A stretch of 64,000 nucleotides of DNA from Pseudomonas grimontii (GTDB taxonomy: Bacteria > Pseudomonadota > Gammaproteobacteria > Pseudomonadales > Pseudomonadaceae), in assembly GCF_007858185.1 (NCBI RefSeq), contig NZ_VFES01000002.1, positions 310,001-374,000 of the forward strand, in the 5' to 3' direction. A program made the position numbers and the translations under genes. The notes under the pieces are model-generated. The model was not told where the DNA came from. It did not search any database and saw only the letters and a list, made by a program, of their open reading frames with translations. Of this stretch, positions 45,971-55,920 are shown piece after piece (within the stretch, counting starts at the first letter, position 1; every line of letters starts with the position of its first letter).

Positions 45971-46685
45971 GGATGCCTTCCAGGCGCGAGTAGGGAATCT
46001 GCAACTCGACATGGCCCAGGGCGTAAGGCGCGATGGTGCTGGTGGGGTACTTGAGGATCACGCCGCCATAGGTCAGCGCCACGTTCGGGGTTTTCTGGAA
46101 CGGGTAGGTTTTCACGAACTCCGGTTCCAGGCTCAGGCGGGTGCTGATCAGCCAGCTGTTGTGCGCCACCTGGGCGGCTTTCCAGAACGCATCTTCCTTG
46201 CCTTGCAGCAGCATATCGGTCAGCCAAAGGGCCTTTTGCTGCTGGCGTGAATAGTTGATGAAGGCGCGGCCTGGCTCGCCGTGGGTGGCGCCTTGATCCA
46301 GGTAGCTGGATAACTCGATGATTACCAAACCGTCATGCTGCTCACGTACCTTGGCCTGCAAGTACATGCTGTTGCGTGGGGCTGCGGTGCTGAGGAATTG
46401 CTCGCGATAAGACTCAAGGCTCGACGGCAGCGGGTCGGCCGCGTTGGTGCGGGTCATTTCCAGCAGGCGTTGCTCGATCAAGGCATCCAGCTTGGGTTCC
46501 TTGGCAAAGTGCACAGTGTCGATATTCACCAAAGGGCAATCGCTGGCGGCGCAGCCCGGCTTGCTCTGCTCGCTGGCGTCGCGGGTGGCTTCCAGCGGAG
46601 TGCGATAGCTGGGTTGGAACAGGCTTTGGCAGGCGCCGAGGGTCAAGGCGATGCAGGCCACGGATGCGATTTTTAAAAGCGACAT
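45939..46685 (-). CDS. RsiV/DUF3298-family lipoprotein (PA4972-like)
   Basis: A 248-residue lipoprotein with lipobox LTLGAC (Cys19). The C-terminal region KTPNVALTYGGVILKYPTST followed by IAPYALGHVELQIPYSRL matches the DUF3298 pattern, as in the extracellular domain of RsiV, but there is no anti-sigma cytoplasmic part here, so it is probably a periplasmic or outer-membrane protein of unknown role. It overlaps the end of the permease gene by 32 bases and is divergent from nudF across a gap of about 190 bases. Confidence 0.8.
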   Translation of the reverse strand: MSLLKIASVACIALTLGACQSLFQPSYRTPLEATRDASEQSKPGCAASDCPLVNIDTVHFAKEPKLDALIEQRLLEMTRTNAADPLPSSLESYREQFLSTAAPRNSMYLQAKVREQHDGLVIIELSSYLDQGATHGEPGRAFINYSRQQQKALWLTDMLLQGKEDAFWKAAQVAHNSWLISTRLSLEPEFVKTYPFQKTPNVALTYGGVILKYPTSTIAPYALGHVELQIPYSRLEGILKPEWVPARR

Positions 46686-46879
46686 GGATGTCCTTCGTCT
46701 ATCGATAAGAGCGAAATTTGTGGAGCTTCGACTACCGGCAGGGCAGTCAGTTCGCCACTAAGCTGATTGAGCGTGAGTTTGACCTTCTCCGTCTGGCCCG
46801 GCAACCGCAAAGGGGCTGCACCAATGGGCAGGAGCGCGTTAGGATGGCGCGAATTGCACGGGACATGATGAGGAAGGGT

Positions 46880-47497
46880 ATGACGGACATTGCGAAATCG
46901 ACGCCGAGTACGATCGAGATTGTTCAGCGCGACAATGCCTACAAGGGCTTCTACCAGCTCGATCGCGTGCAACTGCGCCATGAAAAGTTCGACGGCGGCA
47001 TGAGCCGCGTGATCAATCGCGAAGTGTTCGTGCGCCATGACGCGGTGTGCGTGTTGCCCTACGACCCGCAGCGCGATGAAGTGGTGCTGATCGAGCAGTT
47101 TCGCGTGGGCGCCATGGGCCGCAGCAATAACCCTTGGCTGGTGGAAATGGTTGCGGGGCTGATCGACAAGGACGAAGAGCCGGAGGAGGTTGCACACCGC
47201 GAGGCCGAGGAGGAAGCTGGGCTGACGTTCTCCGCACTGTGGCCGATCACCAAGTATTTCCCGTCGCCCGGTGGCAGTACCGAATTTGTCCACTTGTACC
47301 TGGGCCGCTGCGACAGCTCGGGGGCGGGTGGCGTCCATGGACTGGAAGAAGAAGCAGAAGACATCCGCGTCACGGTCTGGGCATTTGAAGACGCCCTGCA
47401 AGCCGTTCGCGACGGTAAAATTTCCAACGCAGCCAGCATTATCGCCCTGCAATGGCTTGCGCTTAATCGCGCGGAAGTGAGGGGGTTATGGCAGTAA
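46880..47497 (+). CDS. nudF: ADP-ribose pyrophosphatase
   Basis: A 205-residue Nudix hydrolase that splits ADP-ribose into AMP and ribose 5-phosphate. The Nudix box GLIDKDEEPEEVAHREAEEE plus AGL follows GX5EX7REUXEEXGU exactly. The ATG at 46880 (MTDIAKSTPSTIEIV) with GAGGAAGG just upstream is chosen; longer in-frame openings run back through the divergent intergenic region and look non-coding. It overlaps the next gene by 10 bases, starting a small housekeeping operon (nudF, DUF1249, cpdA). Confidence 0.92.
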   Translation: MTDIAKSTPSTIEIVQRDNAYKGFYQLDRVQLRHEKFDGGMSRVINREVFVRHDAVCVLPYDPQRDEVVLIEQFRVGAMGRSNNPWLVEMVAGLIDKDEEPEEVAHREAEEEAGLTFSALWPITKYFPSPGGSTEFVHLYLGRCDSSGAGGVHGLEEEAEDIRVTVWAFEDALQAVRDGKISNAASIIALQWLALNRAEVRGLWQ

Positions 47498-47937
47498 AGG
47501 CACGGGAACGTTATCGAGTCGACCTGATCGGGCTGCAAGCCGCCTGCGAAGCCAACTATGCGCGGCTGATGCGTCTGCTGCCCGACATGCGCCACACCCC
47601 GCAAGCGCGCCGCATCGGCGTGACCCATGGCGACCAGATGCTGGGCGTGCTGGCCCTGGACGTGATCGTCAACTGCCCGTACACCACCACCCTGCGGGTG
47701 CGCCAGGAACACAGCCTGCCGTGGTTGCCGGTGCCGCAACTGGAAGTGCAGGTGTACCACGATGCGCGGATGGCCGAAGTCATCAGCGCCGAACATGCGC
47801 GGCGCTTTCGCAGCATCTATCCTTACCCGAATGTGTTCATGCACCAGCCCGATGAGAAAGCACAGCTCAATGTGTTCCTCGGTGAATGGTTGAGTCATTG
47901 CCTGGCCCTGGGCCATGAGTTCGAAGTCGTGCGGTAG
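47488..47937 (+). CDS. DUF1249 family protein (YqiB-like)
   Basis: A 149-residue protein matching the DUF1249 family, E. coli YqiB, which sits beside nudF and cpdA in many gammaproteobacteria. Features include YRVDLIGLQAACEANYARLM at the N-terminus and LEVQVYHDARMAEVIS. The ATG at 47488 lies inside the end of nudF. The function is not established; genetic neighbourhood is its main clue. Confidence 0.88.
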   Translation: MAVKARERYRVDLIGLQAACEANYARLMRLLPDMRHTPQARRIGVTHGDQMLGVLALDVIVNCPYTTTLRVRQEHSLPWLPVPQLEVQVYHDARMAEVISAEHARRFRSIYPYPNVFMHQPDEKAQLNVFLGEWLSHCLALGHEFEVVR

Positions 47938-48034
47938 ATGTGAACTGCGTCTGCTTCCTGGGTTTCCTCTTTGCGTCCTGCCCCAGCATAATCGCCCCAA
48001 CTGTCCATTTCTGTGATTGCTTTGGGAGAGCGCC

Positions 48035-48847
48035 TTGCCGAGCGTATCCACCTTGAACCCCGACGCTGCGCTGCTGGTGCAGCTGTCCGACAGCCACCTG
48101 TTTGCCGAGGCCGACGGTACGCTGTTGGGCATGAACACCCGTGAGAGTCTGCAGCGGGTGATCGAACTGGTGCGCCAGCAACAGCCGCACATCGACCTGG
48201 TAATGGCCACGGGGGACTTATCCCAGGACGGTACGCTGGAGTCTTACCAGGCATTTCGTGACCTGACTCAGCAGATCAAGGCCCCGGCGCGCTGGATTCC
48301 CGGTAATCACGACGAACCCCGGATTATGCTGCACGCCGCCGCGCACAGTGACCTGCTGGAGCCCGTGGTGGACCTCGGCAACTGGCGCATCACCCTGCTC
48401 GACTCCGCCGTGCCAGGCTCCGTGCCGGGCTACCTGCAGGATTCGCAGTTGCAATTGCTGGCTCAAGCCTTGAGCGAAGCCCCGAACCGCCATCACCTGG
48501 TGTGTTTCCACCATCACCCGGTGCCCATCGGCTGTGCGTGGATGGAACCCATCGGCTTGCGCAACCCCGATGCGCTGTTTGCTGTGCTGGACCGTTTTCC
48601 GCAGGTGAAAGCAGTGCTCTGGGGCCACGTGCACCAGGAGATCGACCGCGAGCGCAACGGCGTGCGCCTGCTGGCTTCGCCGTCCACCTGCATCCAGTTC
48701 ACGCCGGGCAGCGAGGATTTCCAGGTCAGCGAGCACGCGCCGGGCTATCGTTGGTTGCGTTTGCATGCCGACGGACGGCTGGAGACAGGGGTGGAGCGGG
48801 TCAAAGGCTTCGCTTTTACCGTGGACTACGGCAGCAACGGCTATTAA
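48035..48847 (+). CDS. cpdA: 3',5'-cyclic AMP phosphodiesterase
   Basis: Class III cAMP phosphodiesterase, 270 residues, which lowers cAMP and so damps Vfr signalling. The metallophosphoesterase ligands are all visible: LSDSHLF (Asp, His), ATGDLSQDG (Asp), PGNHDEPR (Asn, His), CFHHHPVP (His) and LWGHVHQE (His). I start at the TTG at 48035 with GGGAGAG 4 bases upstream, giving MPSVSTLNPDAALLVQLSD. PA4969 is the counterpart. Confidence 0.92.
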   Translation: MPSVSTLNPDAALLVQLSDSHLFAEADGTLLGMNTRESLQRVIELVRQQQPHIDLVMATGDLSQDGTLESYQAFRDLTQQIKAPARWIPGNHDEPRIMLHAAAHSDLLEPVVDLGNWRITLLDSAVPGSVPGYLQDSQLQLLAQALSEAPNRHHLVCFHHHPVPIGCAWMEPIGLRNPDALFAVLDRFPQVKAVLWGHVHQEIDRERNGVRLLASPSTCIQFTPGSEDFQVSEHAPGYRWLRLHADGRLETGVERVKGFAFTVDYGSNGY

Positions 48848-48953
48848 AAGCTGCAAACACTGATCAGAGATGTGGTGGCTGGATGATCGGGTGCTCACAC
48901 CACCCCGATCCCTGTAAACTGCGCCCTTTTGGCGCAAGCACGGAGACCCCGGC

Positions 48954-49562
48954 ATGTCCGCTTCGATCCTGTATATCCACGGCTTCAACAGCGCGCCTGC
49001 GTCCAACAAGGCCTGCCAGCTGGTGACCGTGATGGACACACTCGGCCTGGCCGACCAACTGCGCGTGCCGGCGCTGCATCACCATCCCCGTCAGGCAATT
49101 CCCCAGTTGGAGCAAGCCATTGCCGAACTGGGGCGGCCGCTGCTGGTCGGCAGCTCACTCGGCGGCTACTATGCAACCCATCTTGCCGAGCGCCATGGCC
49201 TCAAGGCGCTGCTGGTCAACCCGGCCGTCAGCCCCCATCGGATGTTCGACGGTTACCTGGGTACCCAGAAGAACCTGTACACCGATGAAACCTGGGAATT
49301 GACCCACGACCACGTCACGGCGCTGGCCGAGCTGGAAGTGCCGGCTCCCCAGGACGCCGCGCGTTATCAGGTGTGGTTGCAGACCGGTGATGAAACACTG
49401 GATTATCGCCTCGCCCAGCAGTATTACCGGGCCTGTGCCTTGCGCATCCAGGCCGGTGGCGACCATGGTTACCAGGGGTTCGCCCAGCAATTGCCGGCGC
49501 TGTTGAGTTTTGCCGGCATTGGCGCAGATCAGTATCAATCCTTCGATTTCTCGGCACTGTAA
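48954..49562 (+). CDS. yqiA: Esterase YqiA
   Basis: A 202-residue alpha/beta hydrolase of the YqiA group. The N-terminus ASILYIHGFNSAPAS carries the oxyanion HGF, GSSLGGYYATHLA the nucleophile serine, and GGDHGYQGF the catalytic histidine. E. coli YqiA hydrolyses short-chain esters; the true substrate is not known. It lies directly before parE, as in E. coli and P. aeruginosa. Confidence 0.9.
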   Translation: MSASILYIHGFNSAPASNKACQLVTVMDTLGLADQLRVPALHHHPRQAIPQLEQAIAELGRPLLVGSSLGGYYATHLAERHGLKALLVNPAVSPHRMFDGYLGTQKNLYTDETWELTHDHVTALAELEVPAPQDAARYQVWLQTGDETLDYRLAQQYYRACALRIQAGGDHGYQGFAQQLPALLSFAGIGADQYQSFDFSAL

Positions 49563-49616
49563 TTGCCTTGGAAATCGCAGGTTACTTTTTAATCGAACGA
49601 CTCACGACGAGACCCC

Positions 49617-51521
49617 ATGGCCACTCCCAGCGCTAGCTCTTATAACGCCGATGCCATCGAAGTCCTATCGGGCCTCGACCCGGTGCGCAAACGTCCCGGC
49701 ATGTACACCGACACCAGTCGGCCGAACCACCTTGCCCAGGAAGTCATCGACAACAGCGTCGACGAAGCCTTGGCCGGGCACGCCAAGTCGGTGCACGTCA
49801 TTCTTCATGCTGACCACTCCCTGGAAGTGTCCGACGATGGTCGCGGCATGCCCGTGGACATTCACCCGGAAGAGGGCGTGTCGGGCGTCGAGCTGATCCT
49901 TACCAAGCTGCACGCCGGCGGCAAGTTCTCGAACAAGAACTATCAGTTCTCCGGTGGCTTGCACGGTGTGGGTATTTCCGTGGTCAACGCCCTGTCTACG
50001 TTGGTGCGGGTCAAGGTCAAGCGCGACGGCAACGAGTACGAGATGACCTTCGCCGATGGCTACAAAGCCACCGACCTGCAGGTGATCGGCACCGTTGGCA
50101 AGCGCAACACCGGTACCAGCGTGTACTTTGCACCGGACCCTAAATACTTCGACTCGCCGAAATTCTCCATCAGCCGCCTCAAGCACGTACTCAAGGCCAA
50201 GGCCGTGTTGTGCCCCGGCCTGTTGGTGACCTTTGAAGACAAAGGCACAGGCGAGAAAGTCGAGTGGCATTACGAAGACGGCCTGCGTTCCTACCTGGAA
50301 GACTCCGTCAGCGATTTCGAGCGCCTGCCCAACGAGCCGTTCTGCGGCAGCCTGGCCGGAAACAAGGAAGCGGTCGACTGGGCGCTGCTGTGGTTGCCCG
50401 AAGGCGGCGACAGCGTTCAGGAAAGCTACGTCAACCTGATCCCCACCGCCCAGGGCGGCACCCACGTCAACGGTTTGCGCCAGGGCTTGCTGGATGCCAT
50501 GCGCGAATTCTGCGAATACCGCAGCCTGCTGCCGCGCGGCGTGAAGCTGGCGCCGGAAGACGTGTGGGAGCGCATCGCGTTCGTGCTGTCGATGAAAATG
50601 CAGGAGCCGCAGTTCTCCGGCCAGACCAAGGAGCGCCTGTCGTCGCGCGAAGCGGCAGCGTTTGTCTCCGGTGTGGTCAAGGATGCTTTCAGCCTGTGGC
50701 TCAACGAGCACCCGGAACTGGGCCTGGCCCTGGCGGAACTGGCGATCAACAACGCCGGCCGTCGCCTCAAGGCCAGCAAGAAAGTCGAGCGCAAGCGCAT
50801 CACCCAGGGCCCGGCATTGCCCGGCAAGCTGGCCGATTGCGCCGGGCAGGACCCGATGCGCTCCGAGCTGTTCCTGGTCGAAGGTGACTCCGCCGGTGGG
50901 TCCGCCAAGCAAGCGCGGGACAAGGAATTCCAGGCGATCCTGCCGTTGCGCGGCAAGATCCTCAATACCTGGGAAGTCGATGGCAGCGAAGTCCTCGCCA
51001 GCCAGGAAGTGCACAACATCGCCGTGGCCATCGGCGTCGACCCAGGCGCAGCGGACATGAGCCAGTTGCGCTACGGCAAGATCTGCATCCTCGCCGACGC
51101 CGACTCCGACGGCCTGCACATCGCGACCCTGCTGTGCGCGTTGTTCGTGCAGCACTTCCGCCCGTTGGTGGATGCCGGTCACGTCTACGTCGCCATGCCG
51201 CCGCTGTACCGTATCGACCTGGGCAAGGAGATTTTCTACGCCCTGGACGAAGCGGAACGCGATGGCATTCTCGACCGCCTGGTAGCCGAGAAGAAACGCG
51301 GCAAGCCGCAGGTCACGCGATTCAAGGGCCTGGGCGAAATGAACCCGCCGCAACTGCGTGAAACCACCATGGACCCGAACACCCGGCGCCTGGTGCAGTT
51401 GACCCTGGAAGACTTCGCCGCCACCTCGGAAATGATGGACATGCTGCTGGCGAAGAAACGCGCGCCGGATCGCAAGTCCTGGTTGGAATCCAAAGGCAAC
51501 CTGGCCGAGGTTCTGGGCTGA
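49617..51521 (+). CDS. parE: DNA topoisomerase IV subunit B
   Basis: ATPase subunit of topoisomerase IV, which unlinks daughter chromosomes. The 634-residue protein has the GHKL ATPase (EVIDNSVDEALAGHA, then GGLHGVGISVVNALS), and the TOPRIM domain with ELFLVEGDSAGGSAKQARD near residue 418 and the metal-binding DADSDGLH. It is one base from the next gene's start (TGATG overlap). parC follows after two small genes, an arrangement that matches PA4967-PA4964. Confidence 0.97.
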   Translation: MATPSASSYNADAIEVLSGLDPVRKRPGMYTDTSRPNHLAQEVIDNSVDEALAGHAKSVHVILHADHSLEVSDDGRGMPVDIHPEEGVSGVELILTKLHAGGKFSNKNYQFSGGLHGVGISVVNALSTLVRVKVKRDGNEYEMTFADGYKATDLQVIGTVGKRNTGTSVYFAPDPKYFDSPKFSISRLKHVLKAKAVLCPGLLVTFEDKGTGEKVEWHYEDGLRSYLEDSVSDFERLPNEPFCGSLAGNKEAVDWALLWLPEGGDSVQESYVNLIPTAQGGTHVNGLRQGLLDAMREFCEYRSLLPRGVKLAPEDVWERIAFVLSMKMQEPQFSGQTKERLSSREAAAFVSGVVKDAFSLWLNEHPELGLALAELAINNAGRRLKASKKVERKRITQGPALPGKLADCAGQDPMRSELFLVEGDSAGGSAKQARDKEFQAILPLRGKILNTWEVDGSEVLASQEVHNIAVAIGVDPGAADMSQLRYGKICILADADSDGLHIATLLCALFVQHFRPLVDAGHVYVAMPPLYRIDLGKEIFYALDEAERDGILDRLVAEKKRGKPQVTRFKGLGEMNPPQLRETTMDPNTRRLVQLTLEDFAATSEMMDMLLAKKRAPDRKSWLESKGNLAEVLG

Positions 51522-52516
51522 TGCGCACAGGTTTCGCCCTGGCGATCCTGATGTTGAGCGGGCTGGTAGCGACTCAGGTCGCCGCCGCGCCCGTGGCTGA
51601 GCTCAAGTTGGTGTCCGAACACCCGGTGGATGGCATGCGGGGTGGCAACCTGTCGGGCCTGGTGCAGTGTGGCAAGGATCTGTGGACAGTTTCCGACCGC
51701 GATGATGACCAGATCTATCGTCTCGATATCAGTGCGCCGACCTGGCAAGCCGAGGCGGTAAGGATCGATGTCCCGCCGGTGCCGGAATCCGGGTTGCCCT
51801 GGGGGCTGCGTTCTCGCACCAAGGCCGCGTCGTTCATTCGCGGCGGCGACCTGGACTTTGAAGGCATCACCTGCGATGCCGCCGGCAACCGCTACATTGT
51901 CAGCGAAGCCCATGCGGCGGTGCTGCAAGTGCCGGTGAACGGTGCGCCTGAATGGTTGAAGATCGCTCCGAGCATGGTGCGCGAAGCCCGGGCTAGTGGC
52001 ATGTTGCTGCACTTCAATGCCTTGTTCGAAGGCCTGGCGATCAACCCCGAGGGTAATCAGATCTGGCTGGCTGCGGAGCGTGAGCGGCGCGGCCTCATCT
52101 CCATCAAGCGCCCGCAAAGCCTTTGGGATTGCGATGGCCCCTGCGTGTTGTTGAGTGAGGCCGGCCAGGAGATGCAGCCGGCCAAGTTCACCGGTGCCAA
52201 GGCGGTGTCCAAGGATTTCGCCGATCTGTCACTGTTCAACGGCAAGCTGTTTACCCTGGAGCGCAACGCGTTCCGGATTTGCCGGCGCGATGCGGTCACG
52301 GCCAAGGTCGAGTTGTGCTGGTCGTTCGCCGACGAAACCCTGACGCCCGAGCGGCGTTACGCCCAGCCCTATGGCTTGGCCGAAGCCCTGGTGGTGGACG
52401 CAGACGGTGCCTGGCTGGGCATCGACAATAATTTCGGCCCCCGCGCCGATGGTGAAAAACGCCCCATGGTCTATCGTTTCGCCGCCCCCGCCGGTGGCTG
52501 GAGCGCGCAGCCATGA
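51521..52516 (+). CDS. Secreted esterase-like protein (phytase-like domain)
   Basis: A 331-residue protein with a signal peptide (ALAILMLSGLVATQVAAA) and a region resembling the esterase-like activity of phytase family, including NLSGLVQCGKDLWTVSDRDD, FEGITCDAAGNRYIVSEAHA and a C-terminal AEALVVDADGAWLGIDNNFG. Such domains form beta-propellers and are found in periplasmic or exported proteins; the substrate here is unknown. It is translationally coupled to parE (one-base overlap) and precedes a tiny ORF leading into parC. Confidence 0.75.
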   Translation: MRTGFALAILMLSGLVATQVAAAPVAELKLVSEHPVDGMRGGNLSGLVQCGKDLWTVSDRDDDQIYRLDISAPTWQAEAVRIDVPPVPESGLPWGLRSRTKAASFIRGGDLDFEGITCDAAGNRYIVSEAHAAVLQVPVNGAPEWLKIAPSMVREARASGMLLHFNALFEGLAINPEGNQIWLAAERERRGLISIKRPQSLWDCDGPCVLLSEAGQEMQPAKFTGAKAVSKDFADLSLFNGKLFTLERNAFRICRRDAVTAKVELCWSFADETLTPERRYAQPYGLAEALVVDADGAWLGIDNNFGPRADGEKRPMVYRFAAPAGGWSAQP

Positions 52517-52593
52517 GTCGCTACTTTTCTGAATCGATCCGGCGCGGCGGCATTTCCGCTGCGCTTTACCAAACAATGATGAGGCCCGCATGA
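52513..52593 (+). CDS. 26-residue ORF bridging the esterase-like gene and parC
   Basis: The ATG at 52513 overlaps the preceding stop (ATGA), and the TGA at 52591-52593 overlaps the parC ATG (52590, again ATGA). It reads [20 protein letters not shown] plus TMMRPA. Translation could thus continue from parE through the esterase-like gene and this ORF into parC. The amphipathic sequence has no family that I recognise. It may work only as a coupling device, or be chance; the double ATGA overlap favours coupling. Confidence 0.4.
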   Translation: MSRYFSESIRRGGISAALYQTMMRPA

Positions 52594-54854
52594 GTGACAT
52601 CCTCGCAGACAGCTTAGACGGCGTAGAACGCCGGTCGCTGGCTGACTTCACCGAAAATGCCTACCTCAACTACTCCATGTACGTGATCATGGACCGTGCC
52701 TTGCCGCATATCGGCGACGGCCTGAAGCCCGTACAGCGGCGCATCATCTACGCCATGAGTGAGTTGGGCCTGGACGCCGACTCCAAGCACAAGAAATCGG
52801 CGCGCACCGTCGGTGACGTGCTCGGTAAATTCCACCCCCACGGCGATTCGGCGTGCTACGAAGCCATGGTGCTGATGGCACAGCCGTTCAGCTACCGCTA
52901 CACCCTCGTCGACGGCCAGGGTAACTGGGGGGCGCCGGATGATCCCAAGTCCTTCGCGGCCATGCGTTACACCGAAGCACGCTTGTCGCGGTATTCGGAA
53001 GTGCTGCTCAGCGAGTTGGGCCAGGGCACCGCGAACTGGGGGCCGAACTTTGACGGTACTCTCGACGAGCCGCTGGTGTTGCCCGCACGTTTGCCGAATA
53101 TCCTGCTCAATGGCACCACCGGTATCGCGGTCGGCATGGCCACCGACGTACCGCCGCACAACCTGCGCGAAGTCGCCGCCGCCTGCGTGCGCTTGCTGGA
53201 TGAGCCAAAGGCCACGGTCGAGCAGCTTTGCGAGCACATCCAGGGCCCGGATTACCCGACCGAAGCGGAAATCATCACGCCACGCGCCGACCTGCTGAAG
53301 ATGTACGAAACCGGCAAGGGCTCGGTGCGCATGCGCGCCGTGTATCACATCGAAGACGGCGACATTATCGTCACCGCCCTGCCGCACCAGGTGTCCGGTG
53401 CCAAGGTGCTGGAGCAGATTGCCGCGCTGATGCAGGCCAAACCGTCGAAATTGCCGCAGGTCGCCGACCTGCGTGACGAGTCCGACCACGAAAACCCCTG
53501 CCGCATCGTGATCATCCCGACCAACAGCCGGGTCGACCACGAAGTGCTGATGCAGCATCTGTTTGCCAGCACGGAGCTGGAGTCCAGCTACCGGGTCAAC
53601 GTCAACATCATCGGCCTGGACGGCAAGCCGCAGCTGAAAAACCTGCGCAACCTGCTGGTCGAGTGGCTGGAGTTCCGGATACAAACCGTACGTCGCCGCC
53701 TGCAGTTCCGCCTCGACAAGGTCGAGCGCCGCCTGCACCTGTTGGACGGTTTGCTGATTGCCTACCTCAACCTGGATGAAGTGATCCACATCATCCGTAC
53801 CGCCGAGCATCCGAAAGCCGAGCTGATCGCACGTTTCGAGCTGAGCGAGATCCAGGCCGACTACATCCTCGACACCCGTTTGCGCCAGTTGGCACGCCTG
53901 GAAGAAATGAAGCTGCGCGACGAACAAGACGCGCTGCTCAAGGAGCAGGCCAAGCTGCAAGCCCTGCTGGGCAGCGAAGCCAAGCTGAAGAAGCTGGTGC
54001 GCACCGAGCTGATCAAAGACGCCGAAACCTATGGCGACGACCGCCGTTCGCCAATCGTGCAGCGTGCCGAAGCCAAGGCGCTCACAGAGACCGAACTGCT
54101 GCCGAACGAGAAAATTACCGTCGTTCTGTCGGAAAAGGGTTGGGTTCGCTCAGCCAAAGGGCATGATATTGACGCCACTGGCTTGTCGTACAAGGCGGGT
54201 GATGGCTTCAAGACTGCCGCAGCCGGTCGCTCCAATCAGTTTGCGGTGTTTATTGACTCCACCGGGCGTAGTTATTCGGTGCCGGCGCACACCTTGCCAT
54301 CGGCGCGGGGGCAGGGCGAGCCGTTGACCGGTCGCCTGACACCGCCGCCGGGGGCGAATTTTGAATGTGTGCTGCTGCCGGATGACGATTCGCTGTATGT
54401 GATCGCCTCCGACGCGGGTTATGGGTTCGTGGTCAAGGGTGAAGACCTGCAGGCCAAGAACAAAGCGGGCAAGGCGTTGTTGAGCCTGCCGAACAACGCC
54501 AAGGTCATCCTGCCGCGTCCGGTGGAAGACCGCGAGGGCAACTGGCTGGCGTCGGTGACCACCGAAGGGCGCCTGCTGGTGTTCAAGATCAGCGACCTGC
54601 CGCAGTTGGGCAAAGGCAAGGGCAACAAGATTATTGGGATTCCCGGCGAGCGGGTGGCCAGTCGCGAAGAGTACGTGACCGACATCGCGGTGATCCCGGA
54701 AGGTTCTACCCTGGTGCTCCAGGCCGGCAAGCGCACGTTGTCATTGCGCCCTGACGACCTGGAACACTACAAGGGCGAGCGTGGTCGTCGCGGTAATAAA
54801 CTGCCTCGCGGCTTCCAGCGTGTGGATGCTTTGCTGGTGGAAACGCCGGTTTAA
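52590..54854 (+). CDS. parC: DNA topoisomerase IV subunit A
   Basis: DNA-breaking subunit of topoisomerase IV, 754 residues. The active-site tyrosine falls at residue 127 in [13 protein letters not shown] by my count. The quinolone-resistance region reads GDSACYEAM with Ser87 and Glu91, both the wild-type residues of P. aeruginosa numbering, so no target-site resistance is seen at these two positions. The C-terminal half has the beta-pinwheel typical of ParC. A GATGAGG site precedes the ATG. It is followed by a perfect 10-bp hairpin. Confidence 0.97.
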   Translation: MSDILADSLDGVERRSLADFTENAYLNYSMYVIMDRALPHIGDGLKPVQRRIIYAMSELGLDADSKHKKSARTVGDVLGKFHPHGDSACYEAMVLMAQPFSYRYTLVDGQGNWGAPDDPKSFAAMRYTEARLSRYSEVLLSELGQGTANWGPNFDGTLDEPLVLPARLPNILLNGTTGIAVGMATDVPPHNLREVAAACVRLLDEPKATVEQLCEHIQGPDYPTEAEIITPRADLLKMYETGKGSVRMRAVYHIEDGDIIVTALPHQVSGAKVLEQIAALMQAKPSKLPQVADLRDESDHENPCRIVIIPTNSRVDHEVLMQHLFASTELESSYRVNVNIIGLDGKPQLKNLRNLLVEWLEFRIQTVRRRLQFRLDKVERRLHLLDGLLIAYLNLDEVIHIIRTAEHPKAELIARFELSEIQADYILDTRLRQLARLEEMKLRDEQDALLKEQAKLQALLGSEAKLKKLVRTELIKDAETYGDDRRSPIVQRAEAKALTETELLPNEKITVVLSEKGWVRSAKGHDIDATGLSYKAGDGFKTAAAGRSNQFAVFIDSTGRSYSVPAHTLPSARGQGEPLTGRLTPPPGANFECVLLPDDDSLYVIASDAGYGFVVKGEDLQAKNKAGKALLSLPNNAKVILPRPVEDREGNWLASVTTEGRLLVFKISDLPQLGKGKGNKIIGIPGERVASREEYVTDIAVIPEGSTLVLQAGKRTLSLRPDDLEHYKGERGRRGNKLPRGFQRVDALLVETPV

Positions 54855-54870
54855 GGCGTATTAGAGCCCT

Positions 54871-54898
54871 CGATCTACGATTTAAAGCGTAGATCGAC
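54871..54898 (+). terminator. Hairpin after parC
   Basis: TCGATCTACG and CGTAGATCGA form a perfect 10-bp stem around ATTTAAAG, 17 bases after the parC stop. There is no T-run, so the hairpin may protect the 3' end rather than terminate alone. Confidence 0.45.
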
Positions 54899-55030
54899 GC
54901 TTTGGCGCTGGAGTCATGGCGCATATTCACGGATGATATGGCCTTTCCAGCGCCGGCGTGGCCGAGCGTGTTTAGGTTATTTTTAGTATTACATTGTGGT
55001 TCGCCTTGTGGCAGCCACCTGGATGGGATG

Positions 55031-55738
55031 ATGACTGCTCCACGCGTTCCTCTATTTTTCATGCTCGCTGGCCTTCTGGGGCTGGCGGGTTGCAGCACAC
55101 ACCAGCCTGTGTCGCTGTACCAGCTGGACAGCGGAAGTCCGGCTCAGCCAGCCCAAACCGCTGGCATGTCCGTTTTGCTGGGACCGGTAGTCGTGGCCGA
55201 TTACCTGCAACGCGAAACCTTGCTGCAACGTCAGAACGATGGAAGCCTGCAAGGTTCCACTGATGGTCGTTGGGCGGGCAGTTTGTCTTCTGATATCAAC
55301 CAGTTGATGTTGCGTCAGGTGGCCGGACAGTTGGACAGCCAGCGTGTGGTCCTGGCGCCTGCGCCAACCGGCTTCAGCCCCGATGTGCAGGTCTTGCTGA
55401 CCATTACACGGCTCGATTCCGGTAAGTCGCAACCGGCGATCCTCGATGCGCAATGGCGCTTGATCGATCGTCGCGGCCAGGTGCGTGATAACCGCATCGT
55501 GCACCTGCAGGAAGAGCACGCCGGCACCACCGCGTCCCAGGTTCAGGCCCAGGGCGTGCTGCTGCAGCAATTGGCGCAGCAGTTGTCGGTGGCCCTCAAG
55601 CCATTGGCCAACCAGCCACCCATCGCCGAGGCGCCCCGCAAGTCTGCCCCGGTACAGGCTAAGCCGGCAGAGCCGCAAAAGCCGAAGATGCCGATGGCAA
55701 CGCCGATCCGTACGGATATGGAAGTATTCAGGTTCTGA
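55031..55738 (+). CDS. PqiC-like ABC-type transport auxiliary lipoprotein
   Basis: A 235-residue lipoprotein with lipobox GLAGC (Cys21). The body resembles the ABC_trans_aux (PqiC/YmbA) family, with VSLYQLDSG, VLLGPVVVADYLQRETLLQRQ (the hallmark FXRXXXI-like region) and a middle SSDINQLMLRQVAGQLDSQRV. The C-terminal tail is proline- and lysine-rich (PVQAKPAEPQKPKMPM) and may span the periplasm. No PqiA/PqiB gene is adjacent, so partner and function are open. I chose the second of two ATG codons (55031) because of spacing to GGATGGG. Confidence 0.72.
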   Translation: MTAPRVPLFFMLAGLLGLAGCSTHQPVSLYQLDSGSPAQPAQTAGMSVLLGPVVVADYLQRETLLQRQNDGSLQGSTDGRWAGSLSSDINQLMLRQVAGQLDSQRVVLAPAPTGFSPDVQVLLTITRLDSGKSQPAILDAQWRLIDRRGQVRDNRIVHLQEEHAGTTASQVQAQGVLLQQLAQQLSVALKPLANQPPIAEAPRKSAPVQAKPAEPQKPKMPMATPIRTDMEVFRF

Positions 55739-55753
55739 TCTGATCTGAATGCC

Positions 55754-55790
55754 AAACAAAAGGCCCGCTGATTCAGCGGGCCTTTTGTTT
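55754..55790. terminator. Strong two-way terminator after the PqiC-like gene
   Basis: AAACAAAAGGCCCGCTGA pairs with TCAGCGGGCCTTTTGTTT, a long stem with an A-tract on one side and a T-tract on the other. It terminates the lipoprotein gene and can also stop transcripts from the right. Confidence 0.85.
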
Positions 55791-55823
55791 GTGTGCAATT
55801 TACTTGAGGTTTGTGGCGATCCA

Positions 55824-55915
55824 AATGTGGGAGGGGGCTTGCCCCCGATAACGGTGGTTCAGTTAATAATGTGCTAACTGGTACTCCGCAATCGGGGGCA
55901 AGCCCCCTCTCACAT
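55824..55915. repeat. REPIN, GTGGGAGGGGGCTTGCCCCC class
   Basis: Arm AATGTGGGAGGGGGCTTGCC (from 55824) and the inverse GGCAAGCCCCCTCTCACAT (to 55915) bracket a 41-base spacer; one base differs between the arms. Lies between the strong terminator and the 3' end of the Smp-like gene. Confidence 0.85.
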
Positions 55916-55920
55916 GTTCT

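Noticed and set aside
49665..51353. Minus-strand frame of 562 codons opposite parE
   Set aside because: Histidine- and glycine-rich composition with no domain; shadow of parE.
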